This document shows, in pieces, positions 17,201 through 28,799 of a stretch of DNA of 42,347 bases (its first letter is position 1; each line of letters opens with the position of its first letter). The DNA lies in NCBI GenBank assembly GCA_009780575.1, contig WQZU01000008.1:1-42347 (forward strand). The letters are read 5' to 3'. The position numbers and the translations under genes were made by a program. The DNA is from Candidatus Methanomicula labiotermitis (GTDB lineage Archaea; Thermoplasmatota; Thermoplasmata; Methanomassiliicoccales; Methanomethylophilaceae). The notes beneath the pieces are model-generated. The model did not search any database, had not been told where the DNA came from, and worked only from the letters and a program-made list of their open reading frames with translations.

Positions 17201-20200
17201 TCCGCATGCGCTTTCAGGTATATCGTGATGCCCTTTGCGAATGTTATCGGTTCGCTGAGCGGTTCATACAGTTCGTGAACATCCGCGACCGCCCACCATA
17301 TCTCTCCGCCTCCTGTTACTTTCCCGGTAATGGTGAAATATGTATCCGGATCATTCGGATCATAGAATACTGCGCCTATCGCCTTGTCGTCATGCGCGCG
17401 GAATGTGAATACACCATCAAGCGTGATCGTTCCGATCCAATGCGAGAACACGTTACCGTCCGTTGCTACCGCTTTGAATGATACTTCCGTACCGTCTATC
17501 ACCGCAACGGGGCGGTCGAACAGTATCCATTGTCCGGTTTCGCCGTATGCGAAATATGTTTCGCCTCCTTCGTTCCCGTCATACGGCGTCAGGATCATGA
17601 CGCTGCAATCGACACCGCAGAACACCGCACCGACCTTCAGATTTTCTGATATCCGGAAAGTGTGTCTTTCACATAATGCGGCGAGTCCGGTCCAATGCAG
17701 AAAATCATAACCGTTTCCGCCTTCCGCGCTTAGCGTAACCTCTGTTCCAACCTTCAGTGTCACGGGCGCCGTGAACCGTACTTCTTCATTTCCTTCTATC
17801 GATATGAATACGCTGCCTTTCTCGGCGGTTCCCGGTGTGAGCGTGAACACCTCATCCGAACTGCCGTAGAATACAGCACCTATCGTGATGTTTCCTGTCA
17901 CGGGGAATGTGTGCGGGTTTTCGAGAGCGCCTATTCCGGTCCAATGGGAGAACGTGTTTCCTGCGGCGATTATCGTCACCGTATATCCTTCTTTGACAAC
18001 AATAGGTCTTGTAAACTCTTCATTGATTCCCATTTCCGGGATCTGTATCGTTATTTTCCCGCCGGATGCTGTTCCCGGCGTCAGTGTGTGTTCCGCCGAT
18101 GTGTGGAATGCCGCTCCGAGCGTACGGTTGGAGATGCTGACGGCCGCGGAAGCATGAATGTTTATAACAGAATTCAGATAGTAATTCTCCGCGGTTTCAT
18201 CGGTTATGTTGACAAAACCGCCGAACCAGTTTTCGAACTCCCATGAACCTATGCCGACCGCTTCAAATGATATCCGTGTGTTGACCGGTACCGTTATCGT
18301 ATTTTGCGTCAGCAGCGATGGTGTGTTCAGCGGTATCTGTTCATCATCGCTTATCATGAATACGTTCCAGTATATCCCGCCATGGTTATGCTGCGTTATC
18401 GTTATCGTATATCCGGACACCCTGTACAGTACGGCGCCTATCTTGTAGTCGCTGTCCATCACAAGTTTTTTCGGATTCTCGTTTCCTCCTATATCTCCGG
18501 TCCAATACGACAGATCATCGTCTGCGGTTATCACAAGTGCCGTTCCCGCGGGGAATTTTATCACTCCCGTCAGATCTGCGAAATTTACGCCGTCCGCTGA
18601 CCATCTTATAACGGCTTCCGCCGTTCCGTACGTGTCGTCACGGATGAGTTCGAAATATTCATTGTGATCATAGAATACGGCGCCGACCGTCTTGTCTGCG
18701 TTCATGACAACGGACGTCCGGACGATCGTGCCTTTCAGGTATCCTGTCCAGTATGAGAATCCGAAACCGCTGTTGCCCGTTGCCGTTATCGGTACAACCG
18801 TGTCTGCGAGCAGTGTTACCGGTCTGTCGAATTCCCTTTCGATCCCATCGAGCGTGATCAGTATTTTGCCGTTGTCGTGTGATCCCGGCGTAAGCGTGTG
18901 CACGCTGTCCGTATCTTTGTAGAATGCAACACCTATCGTGTGATCGCTGTCGAGATCGAACACATACGGATTCCCGATCCCTCCGATCCCCGTCCAATAT
19001 GAGAAGCTGTATCCTGCAGCGTTGAATTCGGCTCTCACGGTTATCTGCGTCCCTTCCGGAAGTCTCAGGGATTCCGTGAATTCAGATTCGCTTTCATCGC
19101 CGATCGTTATGTAAAGCGTATACAGAACATCGATGACAGGTGTCAGCGTGTACTTGTCTTTCCAGAACACCGCTCCGATGGATGTGTCCGCGGTCGGATG
19201 TATCTGTGTCTGCGCCGGCAGCCCGGCGGAGATGCCTGTCCAGCGCAGGAATTCGTGATCTTGGTCAGGTACCGCCAATATGTGTATCTCGGCGCCGATC
19301 ATGAACGTTATCTCTCCTTTGAACTGAGAGTAATCATCCGGATCGTCTCCGCCGGTGACCGACCAGTATATTATGCCGTTGTCGAAATTTCCGGGTGTCA
19401 ACGTTACAGTGACGCTTCCCGCTCCGTATGTCTGCATGACGAAGTTCTGCGTCTTGTCCGTATGTATGTAGAACAGCATCGGCATCTCTTCTTGGACGCT
19501 GTAGTTCAGGGAGATTATCATCAGGAATGAACCGGAAGCCGCTTTTATCTCATACTTTCCGTTTCTGTCGGTTATTATGTTCTTTATCTCGCCGTCATCG
19601 ATCCTGTATTCTATCTTGATGCCCGCGACCGGTTTCGAACCGTCGACCACGATACCGGACAGTTTGAACTCGGTTGTCTCATCCGGTTCCATATAGAGAT
19701 CGTTCGTTGTATCGCTTTGTATGAAAATGACCGCCGGCACCTGGTCCGCCGGCGTCAGAACATAACCGTCCCTTTCCGCGTCCGTTATTTTTATCGTCTG
19801 CCCTGCGGCCGCCGTTATCACGTAGTTGCCGTTTGCATCCGTCTTGACACTGAATATTTTCGGACTGTCGTCTATCGTGTAAAATATCGTGATATTCGGA
19901 AGACCGATCCCGTCGTGGCTGACACTGCCTGTGACGGTGAAATCGATCGTGCTTACGGGAAGCATTATGAAATTCCGCTCCTTATTGATGTTCTCCGCCA
20001 CGATGAGGGTCGGTATCTCCGTCGTCTCATCTGTTTTGAAACCTTCTTTTGTCACGCTTATTATCTCTACATGCTGTCCGGAGAATACGCCTATCACATA
20101 ATGTCCGTGATCATCTGTCAGAACGAACCCTTCTTCATTGTCTATCCTGTATGATATAAGAACTCCCGACAGAAACACCGGACCCTCTGACGATTCTGAA

Positions 20201-23200
20201 ATGATTTCTCCTGATACGAACAGCACGTTTTCCCTCGAGGACATATGCACCGTCAGCAGTTCAGTGGAATCGTCGACGTATATGAGAGGCAATATACCTA
20301 CGCGAATATATCCGTCGAACGCCGCCTCCGATATTATGACGTTGCTTCCGAACGGTATGTTCTCCAGCGTGAAATGACCGTTTCCGTCCGAGACCGTGAA
20401 ATGATAATCGAATGACAGCGGATCGTTGGGATCGGAGATTATGTAACCTATCGTCACTCCTTCCAAAGCAGTTTGGTTCAGATATTCCAATACGATCCCG
20501 TTGATATCTATCGTTATGCTCAGATTTGGATCCACGATCATTACGATATCTTGTTCCGTTGCCTCGTGTATGTATACTGACGGCAGCTGCCCTTCGTGAG
20601 TGTAGTTCTCCAGTGAAACAGATGTTATCGTTACAACAGATCCGTAAGGCGCCGGTATTGAATACTCTCCGCTTACGGGTGATGATAAGATATGATGTTC
20701 CTCGACAAGCACGCCTCCCATGTGTATGACGTAATCTATCCTGACGTCGCCGAGAGGATGTTCGTTGTGCGTGACCGTTCCGTGAAGCATCGTGCGGCTG
20801 CCGTCCGGTATCATGAAGAAATTGTTTTCGTGATCCGTCTGTATCTGCTGGAAGACGAAGTTCATCGGATGTCCGGCGCTTATGACATATCCGGCCTTGT
20901 CCAGAGAATTTATGACAATCTTTGAATAGATCGGCACGACTATTTCATATGATCCTTCGCCATCTGTCGTGACCTGCTGCTGTGTATCGTTTACCGTTAA
21001 GCTTATTACAACTCCCGGTAAAGGATGTTCTTCAATGCCGTCGTCATGCAAAACCGTTCCGGATATTGTCTTCTTTGCACCGCTTACATGCAATACTGCG
21101 TGATGGGATACCTTTAAACCGAATACCGTTGACACTACGCAGCGGTACAGATTGTCATCGAGGTCATACGTCACGCGGTATATCTTGTATGTGTCCGACA
21201 CGGCGCCCGGTATGTCGGACCACGTTTCCCCGTTGTCCGCGGATACCTGCCACTGATGAAGTATATGATCGTTCGGCGGCGCTGTGCTTGCTGAGACCCT
21301 GAACACTGCCGTATCGCCCGGATTCAGATATTCATCATATGGATGTTTGTCTATTGTAAGTGTTGCCGCTCTTGACTGCAGTATCGGAAATCCGTTGTTC
21401 TTGCTCGGATCTATCGTCCATGTTCTGTTGAAATTCCATCCGGGTATCGCGGAACTTCCGGTTCCGACAGTTCCCGTGTAATATATTGAACCGTTGTTTG
21501 CGGCAGTCTCGATCGACGGTCTCATCTGGTCCGCCGTCTTTGCAGCGGATGACATTTGATTTTGTGCTCTCGGAGGATTGTGCGCCAATGTTCCTCCGTC
21601 TATGTTGTTGATCGCCGTCGAATTGCCTCCTCCTATGAGCTGGCTGAGTACGGTTCCGTTGACCATTACCGAATCCTGCAGGTAATATGAATTCGCTATC
21701 CTTGCCGCCGATGCGCTCACGCTGCCTGCTATGCCTCCCGCAAGAGGAACGTTATTGTTTGCCGTCTGTGCCGTGACCGTACCGACGCTGTAACAGTTCC
21801 TTATGACATTGGATGTCTCGCCTGCGATGCCTCCCGCGCGTGCCGTCCTCGAGGATGATGTTCCGGACGTCATGTTCTCGCCCGTTATGTCGCCGGTGTT
21901 GTAACAGTCCGTTATCTGACCGGCGGCTTGGCCTGCTATTCCTCCCGCTCTCGCCGGATTGCTGCTCAGGCCTCCTGCCAGAACCTCACCCGTGTTGAAC
22001 GATAACGTCACGTTCGAGGATGATGACGAGCTGCCAACAATACCGCCGGCGTACGGCAGTCTTGAAACGGACGTCACATCGCCGGTGTTGTAGCAATTTG
22101 TTATCGGCCTTGTTGTAAGTCCTGTGATGCCGCCTGCGAATGTTGTGTTGCTAGCACCTGAATCGGACGTGTTTATTGCTGTTACCGATCCCGTGTTCCC
22201 GCTGTCGGATATGAGACCGTTACGTCCCGTTATGCCTCCTGCGTGTACATTCGAACTTGTCGAAGCGGCAAAAACGGATCCCGTGTTGTAACAATTCGTG
22301 ACTATCGTCGAAACAGCGGCGGAACCGACTATGCCTCCTGCGGACTGTACTGCGCGTGCCAGTGTTGTAGCCGTTACGGAACCCATGTTGAATGTGTTGA
22401 TTATCTGCGCAGCTCCTCCGTTAACGCCTATTATCCCGCCGGCGTTGCCTGCCTCGGAGTTCGTTCTTGCCGAAACGTTTGCTGTATTGTATGAATCTAT
22501 GACGCGCGTCGCTCCGGACGGTGCGTTGCCTATCATGCCGCCGACGTTCAATGCTCCTGATGTTGACGTTGCCGCCGTGATCCCGTCGAAATAGGAGTTT
22601 ATGATCTGTGTTCCGGCGGATGCGGTCCCTATCATTCCTCCTACGTTGAGAGTACGTGTGGTGGTTGCCGCCGTGACCGAACTTTCCGTTATGCCGATGT
22701 TCCGTATCTGTGCGGCCGATCCGGCCGTTGTTGCGAAAAGTCCGATGCTTGAGGAAGATGTTGTGTATACTGCTATATGCATTCCGTGAATTATATGACC
22801 GTTGCCGTCAAGTATTCCCGTGAAGTCCGCAGGCAGGGGATTCATATTACCGTTTGAGTTGAATGACCTTTCGAATGACGATTGATATCTGTCTAATGTG
22901 AACGTATATGCGAACGGAAGGTTCGTTGTCGACCCTGCTCTGTAAAAGCCTGCTACCGTCACCGTGTATATGTTTACGTCCGATTGAGGCAGATTCAGCG
23001 ACACCGTTGATGTGTTCGATGTACCTGATCGTGATGCGTGTATCGCTTCGACGCGCACATGAAGCGTATCTATCCTCCAGCTGGATCCGGATCCTCCGGG
23101 GTTGCTGACCGTTACGCTCATTGAAGTTCCGTCCGCGCTCAGCGTTCCCGTTACTATGAGTCTGTGTCCTCCGTTAAGATCAGCGTTCGGCCCGAAGAAT

Positions 23201-23448
23201 ATATTGTCGGTAAGATAATACTTACCGTTCAGGGGCCAATTGCCCGATGAGGCTCCGGTGCTGCCTATTCTCGACAGATCTTCGGGAGTTGATATCGGTA
23301 TCCACGTTCCGTCGTTGAAGTCGTCCATGAGAAAATATTTACTTTCACTGTCATCGGTATCGTATGAAAAGAAGAGTGTCGTGGAGATCAGGATCGTCGC
23401 CACTATCACCGTAAACAATTTACCGTATTTGACAGTTATATTACTCAT
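14254..23448 (-). CDS. Giant multidomain surface (adhesin-like) protein, membrane-anchored, 3064 aa
   Basis: An N-terminal signal/anchor (about residues 11-30) leads to an extracellular region. It begins with about eight GLUG-like glycine-rich repeats (~residues 245-600, NAGGIIG.. and ITNCYNTG motifs), followed by an Ig-like domain (~700-785). Six carboxypeptidase-regulatory-like/beta-sandwich repeats span ~795-1350, then nine Trp-Thr-Gly repeats ending in IGAVF (~1350-2115). Seven MBG-type repeats of about 80 residues ([12 protein letters not shown] motif, ~2185-2740) are followed by a last beta-sandwich. A C-terminal transmembrane helix ([11 protein letters not shown]) and a basic cytoplasmic tail close the protein. 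It probably extends from the cell surface for attachment to host, mucus or partner cells, as proposed for adhesin-like proteins of gut methanogens. The ligand cannot be inferred. Confidence 0.9.
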   Translation of the reverse strand: MSNITVKYGKLFTVIVATILISTTLFFSYDTDDSESKYFLMDDFNDGTWIPISTPEDLSRIGSTGASSGNWPLNGKYYLTDNIFFGPNADLNGGHRLIVTGTLSADGTSMSVTVSNPGGSGSSWRIDTLHVRVEAIHASRSGTSNTSTVSLNLPQSDVNIYTVTVAGFYRAGSTTNLPFAYTFTLDRYQSSFERSFNSNGNMNPLPADFTGILDGNGHIIHGMHIAVYTTSSSSIGLFATTAGSAAQIRNIGITESSVTAATTTRTLNVGGMIGTASAGTQIINSYFDGITAATSTSGALNVGGMIGNAPSGATRVIDSYNTANVSARTNSEAGNAGGIIGVNGGAAQIINTFNMGSVTATTLARAVQSAGGIVGSAAVSTIVTNCYNTGSVFAASTSSNVHAGGITGRNGLISDSGNTGSVTAINTSDSGASNTTFAGGITGLTTRPITNCYNTGDVTSVSRLPYAGGIVGSSSSSSNVTLSFNTGEVLAGGLSSNPARAGGIAGQAAGQITDCYNTGDITGENMTSGTSSSRTARAGGIAGETSNVIRNCYSVGTVTAQTANNNVPLAGGIAGSVSASAARIANSYYLQDSVMVNGTVLSQLIGGGNSTAINNIDGGTLAHNPPRAQNQMSSAAKTADQMRPSIETAANNGSIYYTGTVGTGSSAIPGWNFNRTWTIDPSKNNGFPILQSRAATLTIDKHPYDEYLNPGDTAVFRVSASTAPPNDHILHQWQVSADNGETWSDIPGAVSDTYKIYRVTYDLDDNLYRCVVSTVFGLKVSHHAVLHVSGAKKTISGTVLHDDGIEEHPLPGVVISLTVNDTQQQVTTDGEGSYEIVVPIYSKIVINSLDKAGYVISAGHPMNFVFQQIQTDHENNFFMIPDGSRTMLHGTVTHNEHPLGDVRIDYVIHMGGVLVEEHHILSSPVSGEYSIPAPYGSVVTITSVSLENYTHEGQLPSVYIHEATEQDIVMIVDPNLSITIDINGIVLEYLNQTALEGVTIGYIISDPNDPLSFDYHFTVSDGNGHFTLENIPFGSNVIISEAAFDGYIRVGILPLIYVDDSTELLTVHMSSRENVLFVSGEIISESSEGPVFLSGVLISYRIDNEEGFVLTDDHGHYVIGVFSGQHVEIISVTKEGFKTDETTEIPTLIVAENINKERNFIMLPVSTIDFTVTGSVSHDGIGLPNITIFYTIDDSPKIFSVKTDANGNYVITAAAGQTIKITDAERDGYVLTPADQVPAVIFIQSDTTNDLYMEPDETTEFKLSGIVVDGSKPVAGIKIEYRIDDGEIKNIITDRNGKYEIKAASGSFLMIISLNYSVQEEMPMLFYIHTDKTQNFVMQTYGAGSVTVTLTPGNFDNGIIYWSVTGGDDPDDYSQFKGEITFMIGAEIHILAVPDQDHEFLRWTGISAGLPAQTQIHPTADTSIGAVFWKDKYTLTPVIDVLYTLYITIGDESESEFTESLRLPEGTQITVRAEFNAAGYSFSYWTGIGGIGNPYVFDLDSDHTIGVAFYKDTDSVHTLTPGSHDNGKILITLDGIEREFDRPVTLLADTVVPITATGNSGFGFSYWTGYLKGTIVRTSVVMNADKTVGAVFYDHNEYFELIRDDTYGTAEAVIRWSADGVNFADLTGVIKFPAGTALVITADDDLSYWTGDIGGNENPKKLVMDSDYKIGAVLYRVSGYTITITQHNHGGIYWNVFMISDDEQIPLNTPSLLTQNTITVPVNTRISFEAVGIGSWEFENWFGGFVNITDETAENYYLNSVINIHASAAVSISNRTLGAAFHTSAEHTLTPGTASGGKITIQIPEMGINEEFTRPIVVKEGYTVTIIAAGNTFSHWTGIGALENPHTFPVTGNITIGAVFYGSSDEVFTLTPGTAEKGSVFISIEGNEEVRFTAPVTLKVGTEVTLSAEGGNGYDFLHWTGLAALCERHTFRISENLKVGAVFCGVDCSVMILTPYDGNEGGETYFAYGETGQWILFDRPVAVIDGTEVSFKAVATDGNVFSHWIGTITLDGVFTFRAHDDKAIGAVFYDPNDPDTYFTITGKVTGGGEIWWAVADVHELYEPLSEPITFAKGITIYLKAHADEGWTLIEWPAGNGVYAHSGSSDLIIGAEFKILIDIDGIEIIVTESHVYTGKDIKPEITVILVSTGQPLVQGKDHIAEYENNKNAGTAKVTITFIGDYHGTAAVTFEITKAVLTVTVDKDQNKIYGTADPVFTYTVTGWKGQDEENAPSTLTVVLIRENGEDAGVYSISYELLFESGGNYTIRFVESVFTITPAMLTVTADPGHKTYGDADPALTYTVTGWQFADEANKDVILSGSLTRENGENADSYSINQGTLIDTSGNYTIQFLGSAFTITPAVLTITADDLANVYGATDPVFTYTVTGWQFADEANKDAILTGSLERDAGISVGSYTIHQGTLVDTSGNYTIEFIEAVLTITPATLTVTADDLTEIYGTNDPVFTYTVMGWEHGDDNSLLSGSLARDTGINVGSYTIHQGTLTDTSGNYTIRFVESVFTITHAVLTITADDITKVYGTNDPVFTYKVTGWEHGDNNSLLSGSLARDTGINVGSYTIHQGTLTDTSGNYTIRFVESVFTITHAVLTVTADDITKVYGTNDPVFTYKVTGWEHGDNNSLLSGSLAREQGENAGSYSINQGTLIETSGNYTIEFIEAVFTITPAVLTVTADDITKTYGAADPVFTYTVMGWQFADEANKDNIITGAPAREQGENVGSYNINQGTLADISGNYVLYFIPAGLNITALVVDAASIDVTVETNHEYTGNPIEPVPVVMLGNMILTEGIDYTVSYTDNISAGTSAVMTITFKGNYSGCVEIKFGIHSEMFFITGTVFDNKHGTELAAEIKYEINGVVQPVIVTGPSGSYMISGIPWGAEVSMINVHVHGYLHLSSLPSFGVTASVHDADISMEYDGISTFAITVKADEGTIFEFTLDNWKTAGSFVIGPSGEYTMDGVPYETIIEKRVSGNFTVKWENDQGDVTEGDFILLAIQNSGVSVTLFPAKQNNEGGLSCLLVILLLALLFKAVWLKRRGKHNLKLYGHRRRAEEDEHEK
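15400..16760. repeat. Near-identical 237-240-bp coding repeats (MBG domains)
   Basis: The MBG-encoding units at about 15365-16080 are the most alike: the segment starting near 15601 recurs near 15838 with a 237-bp period (79 codons) and only scattered differences. More diverged copies continue to about 16760. Such repeats are prone to unequal recombination, so copy number may vary among cells or be collapsed in assembly. Confidence 0.9.
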
Positions 23449-23458
23449 TTTAACACCG

Positions 23459-23479
23459 TTGTTCTTTTAAATAGAACAA
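23459..23479. promoter_or_regulatory. Promoter of the giant surface-protein gene with a palindrome over the TATA box
   Basis: The box, TATTTAAAA on the minus strand (23465-23473), is centred about 21 bp upstream of ATG 23448, so the mRNA is likely leaderless or nearly so. It is exactly flanked by TTGTTC (23459-23464) and GAACAA (23474-23479), a perfect 6-bp inverted repeat with 9-bp spacer. A repressor binding there would block TBP. Confidence 0.5.
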
Positions 23480-23525
23480 TTTTATCCAAAAGCTAAAGAG
23501 TAAACAAATATAAAAACAATATCTG

Positions 23526-23541
23526 CTATCTTTATAGATAG
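23526..23541. promoter_or_regulatory. CTATCT-TTAT-AGATAG inverted repeat upstream of the surface-protein gene
   Basis: A perfect 6-bp palindrome with a 4-bp spacer lies 78-93 bp before the start codon, in a very AT-rich region. It may be an activator or repressor site, or a by-product of base composition. The rest of the 277-bp gap (23449-23725) holds only the downstream rps10 terminator. Confidence 0.3.
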
Positions 23542-23675
23542 TTACTATATTTATCATTAACAGCTCCGAACTGCGCAGATATCCGGTCTTTGAAAATTGA
23601 ACTGGTTCCGATCGGCGTGTATACGGATCGGGCGTTATAAAAAAAGAATCCTTGAACGTGTATGATGATGAGATA

Positions 23676-23699
23676 CTGCGCCGGCAAACGCCGGCGCAG
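23676..23699 (-). terminator. Terminator of the translation operon
   Basis: CTGCGCCGGC-AAAC-GCCGGCGCAG is a perfect GC-rich 10-bp stem with a 4-nt loop, 27 bp after the rps10 stop on the minus strand. It is followed about 30 nt later by a run of seven T on the minus strand, where archaeal RNA polymerase would release. Confidence 0.8.
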
Positions 23700-23725
23700 C
23701 CGGATATCAAAATGGTAAATCGTTT

Positions 23726-24040
23726 TTATGTGCTTCGGAGCACGATCTCAATGTTGACCCCGTCCGGAACTTGGATCCTCATGAGCTGCCTGAGGGCACG
23801 CTCATCCGCGTCCAGATCGATGAGTCTCTTGTGAATGCGCATCTCCCAGCGGTCCCATGTCTCGCTGCCTTCCCCGTCAGGGCTTTTCCTGCAGGGAACC
23901 TTTAATTTCTTCGTGGGAAGCGGTACGGGTCCGCGGATGTTGACACCAGTTCTCTGGGATATCCCTTTGATCTGGTCGCATACGCCGTCGACCTTGCGCG
24001 GGTCAGACCCGCTGAGTGAGATCCTTGCTCGCTGTGACAT
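23726..24040 (-). CDS. rps10: 30S ribosomal protein S10 (uS10)
   Basis: This 104-residue protein of the small subunit head begins [18 protein letters not shown]; an upstream in-frame TTG at 24046 is less likely. [22 protein letters not shown] and the C-terminal [12 protein letters not shown] are typical of archaeal uS10. It lies 36 bp after EF-1alpha, in the order conserved across archaea, and is last in the operon. Confidence 0.95.
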   Translation of the reverse strand: MSQRARISLSGSDPRKVDGVCDQIKGISQRTGVNIRGPVPLPTKKLKVPCRKSPDGEGSETWDRWEMRIHKRLIDLDADERALRQLMRIQVPDGVNIEIVLRST

Positions 24041-24076
24041 GTTCAACCCTTTTTAATAAATGGGAGAGAAGAGGGT

Positions 24077-25342
24077 TTACCTCTTCTCAACCTCGATACA
24101 CATGCCTGCGGCAACCGTTTGTCCCATATCTCTGATGGCGAACCTTCCGAGCTGCGGGTAATCCTTCGAGGTCTCAACGACCATCGGTTTGGTCGGCTCG
24201 ACCTTAACGATGGCGATGTCGCCCGTTTTCAGGAACTGCGGGTTGTTCTCTTTTGCCTGTCCCGACTTCGGATCGATCGTCTTTATGAGCTCAACGAACC
24301 TGCATGCCACCTGTGCGGTGTGGCAGTGGAACACCGGCGTGTATCCTACCGTGATAACGGAAGGGTGGTTCAGCACGACGATCTGCGCATTGAACGTCTT
24401 TGCGACGGTCGGCGGAGCGTCCACCGGACCGGCGACATCTCCTCTTTTGATGTCGTTCTTTGCAACACCGCGGACGTTGAAACCGACATTGTCGCCGGGC
24501 ACCGCCTGCGGAAGTATCTCGTGGTGCATCTCAATTGATTTTACCTCACCGACCACATTGGACGGCTGGAATGAAACTTTCATGTTCGGCTTCAGGAGAC
24601 CTGTTTCGATACGTCCTACCGGAACGGTACCGATACCGGTGATCGTGTAAACATCCTGAACGGGCAGCCTGAGCGGCCTGTCCGTGGGCTTTGCCGGAAC
24701 GGTGAGCATGTCAAGCGCCTGGAATATTGTCTTTCCTTTGTACCAGCTCATGTTGGGGGACTGTACTTTCACATTGTCGCCCTCGATCGCGGAAACAGGT
24801 ACGAACGGAACGTTCTCCGCCTTGATTCCGACCATCGACATGATCTTGGACATTGCCTCGACCGCGTCCTTGTATTTTGCCTCATCGTATTTTACCGCAT
24901 CCATTTTGTTTATTGCGACGACGATCTGTTTCACGCCGAGCGTCGTTGCGAGGAACACGTGCTCCTTTGTCTGGGCCTGCGGTCCCTCGATCGCGGAACA
25001 GGATATGATCGCTGCGTCCGCCTGGCTTGTACCTGTGATCATGTTCTTGACAAAATCACGGTGGCCCGGCGCATCGATGATCGTGAAGAAGTATTTGTCC
25101 GTGTAGAACTTCTTGTGCGCGACATCGATCGTCACACCTCTCTCCCTCTCCTCCTTGAGTCCGTCCATGACCCATGCGAAAGCGAAGGATCCTTTTCCTT
25201 TCTCTTCTGCCTGTTTTCTGTATTTCTCGATAACGTGGGGCTCGATCGCACCGGCCTCGAGGAGAATCCTCCCGACCAGTGTGGATTTACCGTGGTCGAC
25301 GTGCCCGATCACTACCAAGTTCATGTGCTCTTTCTCTGCCAT
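24077..25342 (-). CDS. tuf: Translation elongation factor 1-alpha (aEF1A)
   Basis: This 421-residue GTPase delivers aminoacyl-tRNA to the ribosome. G1 is [10 protein letters not shown] (13-22), G3 DAPGHRDF, G4 NKMD and G5 SAIEGDN; domains II and III follow with the archaeal [11 protein letters not shown] segment. The start has a strong AGGAGG about 8 nt upstream. A 73-bp gap to EF-2 contains a possible second TATA box (acttaaata on the minus strand, about 25400-25409), so it may have its own promoter within the operon. Confidence 0.97.
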   Translation of the reverse strand: MAEKEHMNLVVIGHVDHGKSTLVGRILLEAGAIEPHVIEKYRKQAEEKGKGSFAFAWVMDGLKEERERGVTIDVAHKKFYTDKYFFTIIDAPGHRDFVKNMITGTSQADAAIISCSAIEGPQAQTKEHVFLATTLGVKQIVVAINKMDAVKYDEAKYKDAVEAMSKIMSMVGIKAENVPFVPVSAIEGDNVKVQSPNMSWYKGKTIFQALDMLTVPAKPTDRPLRLPVQDVYTITGIGTVPVGRIETGLLKPNMKVSFQPSNVVGEVKSIEMHHEILPQAVPGDNVGFNVRGVAKNDIKRGDVAGPVDAPPTVAKTFNAQIVVLNHPSVITVGYTPVFHCHTAQVACRFVELIKTIDPKSGQAKENNPQFLKTGDIAIVKVEPTKPMVVETSKDYPQLGRFAIRDMGQTVAAGMCIEVEKR

Positions 25343-25415
25343 TTTGATTCCTCCTATTATTTTATCATAGGTATGATTTTTTCTCCATAACTTTATTCTC
25401 TATTTAAGTTTACTC

Positions 25416-27614
25416 TCATCCGGAGTAATATCCCGCGTCATACGGCTCCGGGTTCAGACCTTTACGTGTCCTTATCTCTTTAACGACCTGCGTCTGCAGC
25501 TCATTCGGCATGTATTCGAATCCCGCATTCTCAGTGGACCAAAGGGCTCGGCCTTGGGTCGCACCGCGTATGGCCGATGCGAAACCGAACATCTCCGATA
25601 CGGGGCATTTTGACGACACCGTAGCGTTTACGTCTTCCTGTCCCATGTCAAGGATTATTCCCCTGCGTGACTGTATCTCCTTCACCGCATCGCCCATGTA
25701 GTCCTGCGGAACGCTGATGAACACCTTCTGAACGGGTTCCATGAGCGTTCTGCCTGCTATGCACATCGCACCGTATATACCTGACCTTACGGCAGGTATC
25801 ACTTGCGCGGGACCTCTGTGTATCGTGTCCTCATGCAGTTTTGCGTCCATGAGCTTTACCTTGACTCCGGACACCTTCTCATTTGCCAGCGGCCCCTGCA
25901 CCATTGCCTCGTCGAAGGACTGTTTTACAAGCTCCATCGTCTCATGCAGGTACTGGATACCTTTCGTGCAGTCTATCAGCATGTTGCTGTTCTTGAATGC
26001 CGTTATGCCTTTCGCCTCTTCCTTGTCCATGCCGTTGTCCGAAAGGATCTTCGCCACGGCTTTGGCGTCCTTTATCTTAGCATCGACGGATATGTCGCCT
26101 CTCTTGATCGCATCAAGGATGCTTTGTTCGATCGGCTCCACTTCAAAGTAGAATTTGTTATGCTTGTTCGGTGATTTTCCTTCGAACGGACCCGCCTTTT
26201 TCTTGATCCCTTCCTGATATACCACTATCGGCGGCGATGAGATTATTTCAACGCCGTGATCATTGAGTATACGGTACTCCGTTATCTCCAGATGCAGTTC
26301 GCCCATTCCGGACAGAAGGTGCTCTCCCGTATCATTGTTTATCTCAATGTTAAGCGACGGGTCGGCCTTGGCGACCGATCTGAGAACCTCGACCAATTTG
26401 GGAAGGTCCTTCATGTGCTTCGCTTCTATCGCTTTTGTCACGACCGGTTCGGAATAGTGCGTCATCTTCTCGAACGGTTCCATCTCCTTTATTGTGGAGA
26501 CCGTTGAACCGGCAACCGCATCCTTCAGTCCCGAGACGGCAACGATATTGCCTGAACAGCATTCTTCCACCGCTATTCTGTCCGCGCCCACGGAGAATGC
26601 GACCGTCTGAACCCTTTGCGGGTTCGGCATGCCCGATATGTAGAGCGTCTGCCCTTTCTTCACGGTACCGGAGAAAAGTCTTCCTATTGCAACTTCTCCT
26701 GCATGCTGATCAACGATGATCTTATTGACCATGAGCGCAACATCTCCCGTTCTGTCGCAGGAGAGCATCTGTTTTCCGATCTGTGATCCCTGATCTCCCT
26801 TCCATATGACCGGGATACGCCTCTTCTGCGCCTCCAGCGGATTGGGAGTGTGGTTTATAGCCATGTCCAGTATAACTTCGTGAAGCGGTGATTTCTTCGA
26901 AAGCTCTTTCTGCTTCCCGTCCTTCAGGAAATCGAACACGTCTTTGAACGTAATGCCGCTCTTCTTCATGAACGGCGCGGATATCGCCCAGTTGTGGTAT
27001 GCGGAACCGAACGCGACCGTTCCTTCCTCTATCTTCACCTGCCACTCTTTGTTGAGCGGTGCGGGCAGTATATCGTAAATCCTTTTATTGACCTCGGCGA
27101 CGATCTTCGAGAATTTCTCTATCATCGCTTCCGGCGTTATCTGCAATTCGTTTATCATCCTGTCAACTTTGTTGACGAAGAGCATCGGTCTCACGCGCTC
27201 TTTGAGCGCCTGCCTTATGACCGTCTCTGTCTGAGGCATCATACCCTCGACCGCGCATGTCAGTATGAAAACGCCGTCAAGCGCCCTCATCGCCCTTGTG
27301 ACATCTCCTCCGAAGTCAACGTGCCCGGGCGTGTCGATAAGGTTGATCAGATATTCTTTGCCTTCGAATGTGTGCACCATCGACGCGTTCGCCGCATTGA
27401 TCGTGATGCCTCGCGCCGCTTCCTGCTCATCGAAATCCATGAATCTCTGCTTTCCTGCGAGATCCTCGGACATCATTCCGGCGCCTGCAACGAGGTTGTC
27501 CGAGAATGTTGTCTTACCATGGTCGATGTGCGCCGCCGTACCGATGTTCCTGATGAACTCCGGTTTGGACATAAGCTGCGTTGCTTTCTTGATGTTATCC
27601 TCTTTTCTGCCCAT
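25416..27614 (-). CDS. fusA: Translation elongation factor 2 (aEF2)
   Basis: This 732-residue translocase GTPase has the P-loop AHIDHGKTTFSDNL, LIDTPGHVDF and NKVDRM, and an archaeal/eukaryotic-type domain IV. HEDTIHRGPAQ near residue 600 holds the histidine normally converted to diphthamide. Overall length fits archaeal EF-2. It lies 14 bp after rps7. Confidence 0.97.
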   Translation of the reverse strand: MGRKEDNIKKATQLMSKPEFIRNIGTAAHIDHGKTTFSDNLVAGAGMMSEDLAGKQRFMDFDEQEAARGITINAANASMVHTFEGKEYLINLIDTPGHVDFGGDVTRAMRALDGVFILTCAVEGMMPQTETVIRQALKERVRPMLFVNKVDRMINELQITPEAMIEKFSKIVAEVNKRIYDILPAPLNKEWQVKIEEGTVAFGSAYHNWAISAPFMKKSGITFKDVFDFLKDGKQKELSKKSPLHEVILDMAINHTPNPLEAQKRRIPVIWKGDQGSQIGKQMLSCDRTGDVALMVNKIIVDQHAGEVAIGRLFSGTVKKGQTLYISGMPNPQRVQTVAFSVGADRIAVEECCSGNIVAVSGLKDAVAGSTVSTIKEMEPFEKMTHYSEPVVTKAIEAKHMKDLPKLVEVLRSVAKADPSLNIEINNDTGEHLLSGMGELHLEITEYRILNDHGVEIISSPPIVVYQEGIKKKAGPFEGKSPNKHNKFYFEVEPIEQSILDAIKRGDISVDAKIKDAKAVAKILSDNGMDKEEAKGITAFKNSNMLIDCTKGIQYLHETMELVKQSFDEAMVQGPLANEKVSGVKVKLMDAKLHEDTIHRGPAQVIPAVRSGIYGAMCIAGRTLMEPVQKVFISVPQDYMGDAVKEIQSRRGIILDMGQEDVNATVSSKCPVSEMFGFASAIRGATQGRALWSTENAGFEYMPNELQTQVVKEIRTRKGLNPEPYDAGYYSG

Positions 27615-27628
27615 TCATTCCACCTTGC

Positions 27629-28204
27629 TCAACGGGCAGACTGAGCTACCCTCTCAATCTCTTCTTTCTTGGTCACGGCAAACGAGGTCATGTCGCCTTT
27701 GGCCGCAAGCACCAATTCATCGGCTATGCATACGGATATCGCCTTCTTGCTTTTGGATGACGCCGCCACGGCGCCTCTGCTTATGTTCCTGAGCGCAATG
27801 TCGAGCCTCCTCTGCGGAGAGACGTCAACGGCCTTCGGCACGGATATGCCGCCGAACTGCAGTCTTGTGACCTCCTCGCGGGGCGCAGCATTCTCAAGCC
27901 CTTCCACGAGTATCTGAACCGGATTCTTCTTTGTCCTTTCCGCAACGAGGTCGAATGCGTCAGAGACCGCTTTGTACGATTTGAGTTTCTTTCCGGTGTA
28001 GTCTTCCGTCCTCATGACATTGTTTATAAGTCTTTCAACAATGCTGAGCTTTGATTTTCCGAACCATCTGTTGGCATGCTTTCCGCCCGTATGAGGCACA
28101 TTCGTCGGGGTGAGGTCTATGTACTTCGCCAGGCCGCCGTCGGTAACGACGACCTCAGACATATCGTATTTGCCGAACAGAAGAACTTTGTTTGAATTTT
28201 CCAT
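27629..28204 (-). CDS. rps7: 30S ribosomal protein S7 (uS7)
   Basis: The 191-residue protein nucleates assembly of the small-subunit head. It has NKWFGKSKLSIVERLINNVM-like RNA-binding helices, GKKLKSYKAV and the SPQRRLDIALRNI motif of archaeal uS7. The first ~45 residues are the extension usual in archaea. Located 7 bp after rps12. Confidence 0.95.
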   Translation of the reverse strand: MENSNKVLLFGKYDMSEVVVTDGGLAKYIDLTPTNVPHTGGKHANRWFGKSKLSIVERLINNVMRTEDYTGKKLKSYKAVSDAFDLVAERTKKNPVQILVEGLENAAPREEVTRLQFGGISVPKAVDVSPQRRLDIALRNISRGAVAASSKSKKAISVCIADELVLAAKGDMTSFAVTKKEEIERVAQSAR

Positions 28205-28211
28205 AATAAGA

Positions 28212-28640
28212 TCACCTTACAGGCTTCTCCATCCTTCCCCTTACCATCTCGTTAAGGGAAACGTTGTTCACTTTGATAACTTTGTAACGGACACCGGGGA
28301 TGTCACCGTATGAACGTCCCATCCTTCCGCCGATACCTTCCACGAGCACTTCGTCATGTTCATCGATGAAGTTGATCGCACCGTCGCCTACCGCGAATGC
28401 GGTGATCTGACGGCCGTTCTTTATAAGTTGGATCTTCACGCATTTCCTGATGGCCGAGTTTGGCTGTTTCGCTTCGATACCGACCTTCTCAAGCACAATA
28501 CCGCGTGCCTGCGCCGATCCTTCCAGCGGGTCCGATTTCTCCCTCAGTTTCAGTACTCTTTTCTTGTATGCTCTGTCCTGCCAGCGGAACTTACGTCTGT
28601 CCTCCTTAAGTTTCCTGGCTGTATATAGACCTCTACCCAT
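28212..28640 (-). CDS. rps12: 30S ribosomal protein S12 (uS12)
   Basis: The 142-residue decoding-centre protein starts [20 protein letters not shown], with GAGGT 8 nt upstream of ATG 28640; an in-frame TTG 9 bases earlier is rejected. [19 protein letters not shown] and the [11 protein letters not shown] loop are intact. It heads the operon rps12-rps7-fusA-tuf-rps10. The rpl30e and nusA genes that precede it in many archaea are not here. Confidence 0.96.
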   Translation of the reverse strand: MGRGLYTARKLKEDRRKFRWQDRAYKKRVLKLREKSDPLEGSAQARGIVLEKVGIEAKQPNSAIRKCVKIQLIKNGRQITAFAVGDGAINFIDEHDEVLVEGIGGRMGRSYGDIPGVRYKVIKVNNVSLNEMVRGRMEKPVR

Positions 28641-28680
28641 ATTTTTCAACCTCGTGCGAAGTGTCCTGCGATTACTGTTA

Positions 28681-28692
28681 TTATATTTAAAG
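28681..28692 (-). promoter_or_regulatory. TATA box of the translation operon
   Basis: CTTTAAATATAA on the minus strand lies about 42-52 bp before the rps12 ATG, predicting a leader of about 20 nt that includes the GAGGT ribosome site. Confidence 0.6.
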
Positions 28693-28799
28693 CTTGACGG
28701 TTTTGAAAACTATCGGGCGTAACGACGGTCTTCCATAATTAATATAACCGCAAAATAAAAGGAAATTGGAAAGGGTTTGATTTGCTTCTTGAGGTTCGC

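Noticed and set aside
25353-25371. Palindromic TATA element just before EF-1alpha
   Set aside because: CCTAT-N9-ATAGG with an AT core is only about 11-29 bp before the ATG and overlaps the ribosome site, so transcription from it would start inside the gene.
26994-27644. Plus-strand frame of 216 codons inside EF-2
   Set aside because: Antisense to a fully conserved gene, and no recognisable product.
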